A stretch of 64,000 nt of DNA, from assembly GCA_045661345.1 (NCBI GenBank), contig JAZRFM010000024.1, forward strand, positions 124,001 through 188,000, read 5' to 3'. Position 1 is the first letter of the stretch, and every line of letters starts with the position of its first letter. Of this stretch, positions 60,318 to 64,000 are shown piece by piece. Position numbers and translations under genes: made by a program. The notes beneath the pieces are model-generated. The model saw nothing but the letters and a program-made list of their open reading frames with translations. It searched no databases and had not been told where the DNA came from. Source of the DNA: RUG12461 sp045661345 (GTDB taxonomy: Bacteria; Bacillota; Clostridia; Lachnospirales; Lachnospiraceae).

Positions 60318-61247
60318 ATGATAAGCATTGACGAGGGGTTTTTGCGGGAAGAGAAACGGGATGGATTTCTGGTCAGGGAGATGATGAAGCGGGCCTGGGC
60401 GACGGAGCTCCTGGTGCTCTCTGAGATTGACCGGATCTGTGAAAAATACGCGATCTCTTATCAGGCAAACTACGGGACGCTGCTGGGGGCGGTACGGCAT
60501 CGGGGCTTTGTGCCATGGGATGATGATATCGATCTTTCCATGAAGCGCGAAGACTTTATGAAGTTCGTCAATCTTGCGCCCCAGGAGCTCCCGGAGCCCA
60601 TGAGGCTGCAAAGCATTGAAACGCAAAAGGATCACTTTGGGGCGGTGGCTGCCGTCGTGAACCGAAGTACGGTGGATATCGGATCCGAAAAGGATGCGGA
60701 ATACACAAAGCGGTATTACGGCTGCCCCTATGTGGTGGGTGTGGACATTTATCCGCTGGACTATATCCCGCGCGATCCGGATGAGGCCGGATTGCAGAGG
60801 ACTCTTTATGAATCGGTCTATGACACGGCTTACCGCTATGAAGAATTGAAGGAAAATGGAGAGCTTTCTGCGATCCTGAAGGAACTGGAACGGTTGACAG
60901 GAGAGTCTCTCCCGGAGGACGGGGGGCTGCGCCACCGCCTTTGGAACCTCTCGGAACGGATCGCAATGCTCTATTCCGAAGAGGAGAGTGAGCACCTGAT
61001 CTGGATGCCGGATTGGATTTTTCAATATGAGATCGATGTACGCCGGTCAAAGGCATGGTACGAAAAGTCGGAGAGGGTCCCCTTTGAGATGACAACGATT
61101 CCGGTGCCGGCAGGGTATCATGAGACTTTGACAATGATCTACGGAGACTACAGGGTGCCTGTGCAGGGAAGTGCCGCACATGATTATCCGTTTTATGCAA
61201 AACAGGAATTGGCAAGACAGGAGTATCTCGGGAGGAAAGAAAAATGA
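60318..61247 (+). CDS. LicD-family phosphotransferase (3)
   Basis: 309 residues. GTLLGAVRH and PWDDDIDLSMKRED near residues 52-76, and YGCPYVVGVDIYPLDYIP near 135-152. It is closer to the copy at 15173 in its C-terminal end (TTIPVPAGYHE, near 258) than to the copy at 55564. It overlaps the LicC-LicA-like fusion as ATGA, so its donor is probably the CDP-alcohol made by that protein. Confidence 0.87.
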   Translation: MISIDEGFLREEKRDGFLVREMMKRAWATELLVLSEIDRICEKYAISYQANYGTLLGAVRHRGFVPWDDDIDLSMKREDFMKFVNLAPQELPEPMRLQSIETQKDHFGAVAAVVNRSTVDIGSEKDAEYTKRYYGCPYVVGVDIYPLDYIPRDPDEAGLQRTLYESVYDTAYRYEELKENGELSAILKELERLTGESLPEDGGLRHRLWNLSERIAMLYSEEESEHLIWMPDWIFQYEIDVRRSKAWYEKSERVPFEMTTIPVPAGYHETLTMIYGDYRVPVQGSAAHDYPFYAKQELARQEYLGRKEK

Positions 61248-62752
61248 AATATATCATTGTGCAGGCGGGCGGAAAAGGGACGAGATTAAAGCATCTGACA
61301 AGAAACAAACCAAAGGCTTTGGTACCGGTGGAGAATCTGCCCATGCTTTTTCACCTGTTTCGGAAATACCCGGATAAGCAGTTTGTGATCATTGCGGACT
61401 ATCATCGTGAGGTGATGCGCCGCTATCTGGAGGCTTTTGCGGAGGTAAGATTACAGGTGGTGGACGCACAGGGAACCGGAACGGCATCGGGACTTGCACA
61501 GGCACTGAAGCTGATCCCGGAGGAGGAACCCTTCATGCTGGTTTGGTCGGATCTGATCCTGCCGATGGATTTATCCCTGCCGGAAGAGTACGCACGGGAT
61601 GACGGGCATCCGACAGACGATTATGTAGGTGTTTCAAAGACTTTTCCGTGTCGATGGAAATATGAAGATGGCCTCTTCGCAGAGGAACCGTCTACGGAAT
61701 TTGGTGTAGCCGGTTTTTTTCTCTTCTCGGAAAAGTCCAGGGTGGCCGATGTTCCGGAAAGCGGAGAACTGGTTCGGTGGATGAGTGAAAAGAAAATGAG
61801 GTTTTCCGAAATCAGTCTTGCCGGAACACGCGAATTTGGTTTGATCGAAGAATATGAGAAACTGGAACAGCAGAAGACAAGACCCTTCAACCGGATCGAG
61901 ATTTCGGGGGATCGTCTTACGAAATATCCCGTGGATCCTCAGGGAGAAGCGCTTGCAAAGAGGGAGAGCGCGTGGTATGAGAAAGCCTCGGCGCTCAGGA
62001 TCAAGGGACTTCCGGAAATCTATGGTACATCCCCTCTTTCGATGGAGTACATTCGAGGGAAAAATATCTATGAATGTCATCTGGAAAAGAAGGAGCGGTC
62101 AGAGATTCTGAAGAAACTGATCGACACACTGGAAACACTGCATCGTGCGAAAACCGTACCGGCGGATTCCTTCAGTATGAAGGAGGCCTATTATACCAAG
62201 ACCATGAAGCGGATTGACCGGATTGAGAACCTGGTACCCTTTGCCAGGGAACGAAAGATAAAGATTAACGGCCGCATCTGCAGGAATGTTTTTTTTCACC
62301 GGGAGGAACTGGAAAAAAAGCTGGAAGAGCTGACATGTGAGAAATTTGCATTCATCCATGGAGACTGTACGTTTTCCAATCTGATGCTGCGGGAGGATTT
62401 TTCGCCGGTTCTGATCGACCCGAGAGGGTATTTTGGTTTCACGGAGCTGTACGGCGATGTGCGCTATGATTGGGCGAAGCTTTACTATTCCCTGGCTGGC
62501 AATTATGATCGCTTTAATCTGAAGGACTTTTCCCTGGAGATCGGCGAGGAGGAGGTCTCCCTCTCCATCGCATCAAACGGCTGGGAGGATCTGGAAGATA
62601 CTTTCTTTGATCTGACCGGTGCGGACAGGTTCGAGATCAAACTGCTCCACGCGGTGATCTGGTTGTCGCTTTCCACCTATGCCTGGCAGGATTATGATTC
62701 GATCTGCGGGGCGTTCTACAACGGTTTGTATTATCTGGAGGAGGTGCTATGA
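61244..62752 (+). CDS. Nucleotidyltransferase-choline kinase-like fusion (LicC-LicA-like)
   Basis: 502 residues. 1-230: an NTP transferase with VQAGGKGTRL and NKPKALVPV near 6-28, similar to LicC, which makes CDP-choline. About 245-500: an aminoglycoside/choline kinase-fold domain with FIHGDCTFSNLMLRED near 371 (catalytic Asp) and VLIDPRGYFG (metal Asp), similar to LicA. One protein would thus phosphorylate and activate an amino alcohol for LicD, a licA-licC-licD set in two genes. Choline itself is not proven as substrate. It overlaps both neighbours by four bases. Confidence 0.85.
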   Translation: MKYIIVQAGGKGTRLKHLTRNKPKALVPVENLPMLFHLFRKYPDKQFVIIADYHREVMRRYLEAFAEVRLQVVDAQGTGTASGLAQALKLIPEEEPFMLVWSDLILPMDLSLPEEYARDDGHPTDDYVGVSKTFPCRWKYEDGLFAEEPSTEFGVAGFFLFSEKSRVADVPESGELVRWMSEKKMRFSEISLAGTREFGLIEEYEKLEQQKTRPFNRIEISGDRLTKYPVDPQGEALAKRESAWYEKASALRIKGLPEIYGTSPLSMEYIRGKNIYECHLEKKERSEILKKLIDTLETLHRAKTVPADSFSMKEAYYTKTMKRIDRIENLVPFARERKIKINGRICRNVFFHREELEKKLEELTCEKFAFIHGDCTFSNLMLREDFSPVLIDPRGYFGFTELYGDVRYDWAKLYYSLAGNYDRFNLKDFSLEIGEEEVSLSIASNGWEDLEDTFFDLTGADRFEIKLLHAVIWLSLSTYAWQDYDSICGAFYNGLYYLEEVL

Positions 62753-63714
62753 ATCCGGAATGGACGAAGCTGTATGAAGCGCTGGCAGCAAAATACGAGA
62801 TGGGAGAAAAGCTGATCACGATCCTGAAGGAGGAATGTGCCGAAACGACAGGTGTTGTTTTATGCCCAGATCATCTGGGGGATACCTTCTGGGCGGGAAC
62901 ATATGCCGGCGAGTACAAGAAACAGCACGGATATCAGAGAGTGCTCTATATCACAAAAGCCGCTTACACGGAAATGCTGGAGCTTTTTCCGGAGATAGAC
63001 GTGACGATGCCGATGGGCGAAAAAGAAATGGATGCCCTGAAGTTTACTTTTTATCTGCGGCATCAATATACGGACGCCAATATCCGTTTGGGAAGCTTTC
63101 CCTATTTTGTGATGTTCCAGTTTCCGAAGGTTGCACTCCAGCAGGAGATCAATGAAAGCTATCAGGCATCCGACCTGGCTTGGGAAAAGATTCTGGAATT
63201 ATCTCCGGGGACGCCCAGGGGTGTCATACAGATCCCTGAAACCGCAGCGTTACGGGAATGGAGGGAAAAGTATCAGAATGCGGTATTACTTGCACCGGGA
63301 GCATATTCGGAAGAAGCAGTGCCCTCGCCGTTCTGGGAGAAGCTTACAGCACGACTTCTGGAAAGAGGGCTGGAGGTCTATGTCAATCATAACGGGCATG
63401 ACTGTGATATCATGGTACCCGGTGCCACGCCGCTGGCCAGCTCTGTGGTGGATATGATCCGCTTTGGCGAATGCTTCCGCGGGTTTGTGGGTTTGCGGAG
63501 CGGGATCTGCGATGCGTTGGCGCAGACTTCTTTGCGTATGGCGGTGCTCTTTACCATCGCGCCCTGGAAGGACACAATAGAGCTTGCAGAAGGAGAAGCG
63601 GGCCGGCACGATCTTTGGCAAATGGGGAGGAAAGAGGGGATTTCCTGTTATGAATATCTGCCGCAGCAGGAAGAGCTTTTGCTGGAACGGATCTGTGAGG
63701 ATATCGAAAAATGA
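62749..63714 (+). CDS. GT9-like protein (heptosyltransferase fold)
   Basis: 321 residues. GVVLCPDHLGDTFWAGTYAG near 36-55 and RGFVGLRSGICDALAQ near 243-258 are the two halves of a GT9/GT-B-like signature (GDxxxxTPxxxxL and G..SG..H-like). YLREHQY-type basic stretches could bind acceptor. It overlaps the LicC-LicA-like gene (ATGA) and the paralogue downstream (ATGA). Donor and acceptor are unknown; GT9 members often use heptose or related donors. Confidence 0.68.
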   Translation: MNPEWTKLYEALAAKYEMGEKLITILKEECAETTGVVLCPDHLGDTFWAGTYAGEYKKQHGYQRVLYITKAAYTEMLELFPEIDVTMPMGEKEMDALKFTFYLRHQYTDANIRLGSFPYFVMFQFPKVALQQEINESYQASDLAWEKILELSPGTPRGVIQIPETAALREWREKYQNAVLLAPGAYSEEAVPSPFWEKLTARLLERGLEVYVNHNGHDCDIMVPGATPLASSVVDMIRFGECFRGFVGLRSGICDALAQTSLRMAVLFTIAPWKDTIELAEGEAGRHDLWQMGRKEGISCYEYLPQQEELLLERICEDIEK

Positions 63715-64000
63715 GTGACCAGTGGGATAACCTCCTTTTGACAATGAACGGGATGTTTCAACAGGGCGAGCAGATCTATCAGGCACTGCTGAGGATAAGC
63801 GGGGAGAAAAAGGGGATCCTGGTCTGCCCGGAACACATAGGAGATACGGTTCTGATTGCTTCCTTGGCCAAGGAGTATAAAAGCTGCAATCATCTGGATT
63901 TTCTGATCATGGTGTCCTATACCGTTCCACCGGAGGTGCTGCAGTTTTTCCCCGGTGTGGACAGTGCATTGCAGCTGGAAAAGCAGGGGATGAAGGCGTT
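63711..64000 (+). CDS. Second GT9-like protein, cut by the window
   Basis: The first 96 residues are visible, from ATG 63711, which overlaps the stop of the previous gene. GILVCPEHIGDTVLIASLAKE near 42-62 matches the same N-terminal motif as the upstream protein, so the two are tandem paralogues. The rest lies outside the window. Confidence 0.65.
   Translation, partial: MSDQWDNLLLTMNGMFQQGEQIYQALLRISGEKKGILVCPEHIGDTVLIASLAKEYKSCNHLDFLIMVSYTVPPEVLQFFPGVDSALQLEKQGMKA

Noticed and set aside
1..64000. CRISPR arrays, tRNA and rRNA genes
   Set aside because: I saw no regularly spaced repeats and no cloverleaf with a CCA-type acceptor or rRNA-like stretch; the palindromes at 1195-1333 lack tRNA features.

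Overview
The window looks like a chromosomal segment of a motile Gram-positive anaerobe of the Clostridia, most likely Lachnospiraceae. The reasons are the gene order flgK-flgL-fliW-csrA-flaG-fliD-fliS, short flagellins of the Lachnospiraceae type, strong AGGAGG ribosome binding sites, sigma-28 promoters of the form TAAN-N15-NCCGATAT, an ISL3-type insertion sequence, and DUF4869 and Rpn-type accessory genes. The species cannot be named from the sequence alone.

Region 1 (1-8960) is the late flagellar cluster: flgK (cut by the window edge), flgL, fliW, csrA, flaG, fliD, fliS, a FlgN/FliT-like chaperone and a first flagellin. Sigma-28 promoters precede flaG and both flagellins. The first flagellin leader carries a textbook CsrA hairpin, which fits the fliW-csrA pair upstream. 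Region 2 (9055-22706) opens the flagellin modification island: a TPR-glycosyltransferase between two flagellin genes, a GT2, two CgeB-like transferases, a LicD-type transferase, a cytidylyltransferase-oxidoreductase fusion, an oxidoreductase-GDPD fusion, a cytoplasmic GH31 glucosidase and a DHH phosphoesterase. Region 3 (22707-26850) is accessory: an ATPase_2/DUF234 gene behind paired palindromes, a frameshifted XRE regulator, an unknown gene and an Rpn-type nuclease.

Region 4 (26999-47258) is clearly more AT-rich and was probably acquired separately. It encodes a cytidylyltransferase-asparagine synthetase-like fusion, a CDP-glycerol transferase homologue, a radical SAM protein, a DUF115 protein, a nonulosonic (sialic/legionaminic-type) acid pathway (neuA, amidotransferase, neuB, neuC) split by a complete ISL3 insertion with an 8-bp target duplication, several glycosyltransferases, a WbsX-like protein, a DUF1919 protein and methyltransferases. 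Region 5 (47259-50890) is a patchwork of fragments, a DUF4869/P-loop pair and a second ATPase_2/DUF234 gene bracketed by a duplicated 5' gene fragment. Region 6 (50896-64000) returns to GC-richer sequence: a four-part protein ending in a cytidylyltransferase, two TIM-barrel isomerase-like proteins, two LicD proteins, two TPR-glycosyltransferases, a LicC-LicA-like fusion and two GT9-like proteins, several joined by ATGA overlaps.

The theme is phosphodiester decoration of a flagellar glycan. Three TagD-like cytidylyltransferase domains, each fused to a different partner, plus a LicC-LicA-like fusion would make CDP-activated small molecules. Three LicD proteins and a TagF-like protein would transfer them. 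A small Rossmann-like domain recurs in eight unrelated enzymes here. The combination of fusions is the strongest candidate for a previously undescribed system; the substrates cannot be read from the sequence.
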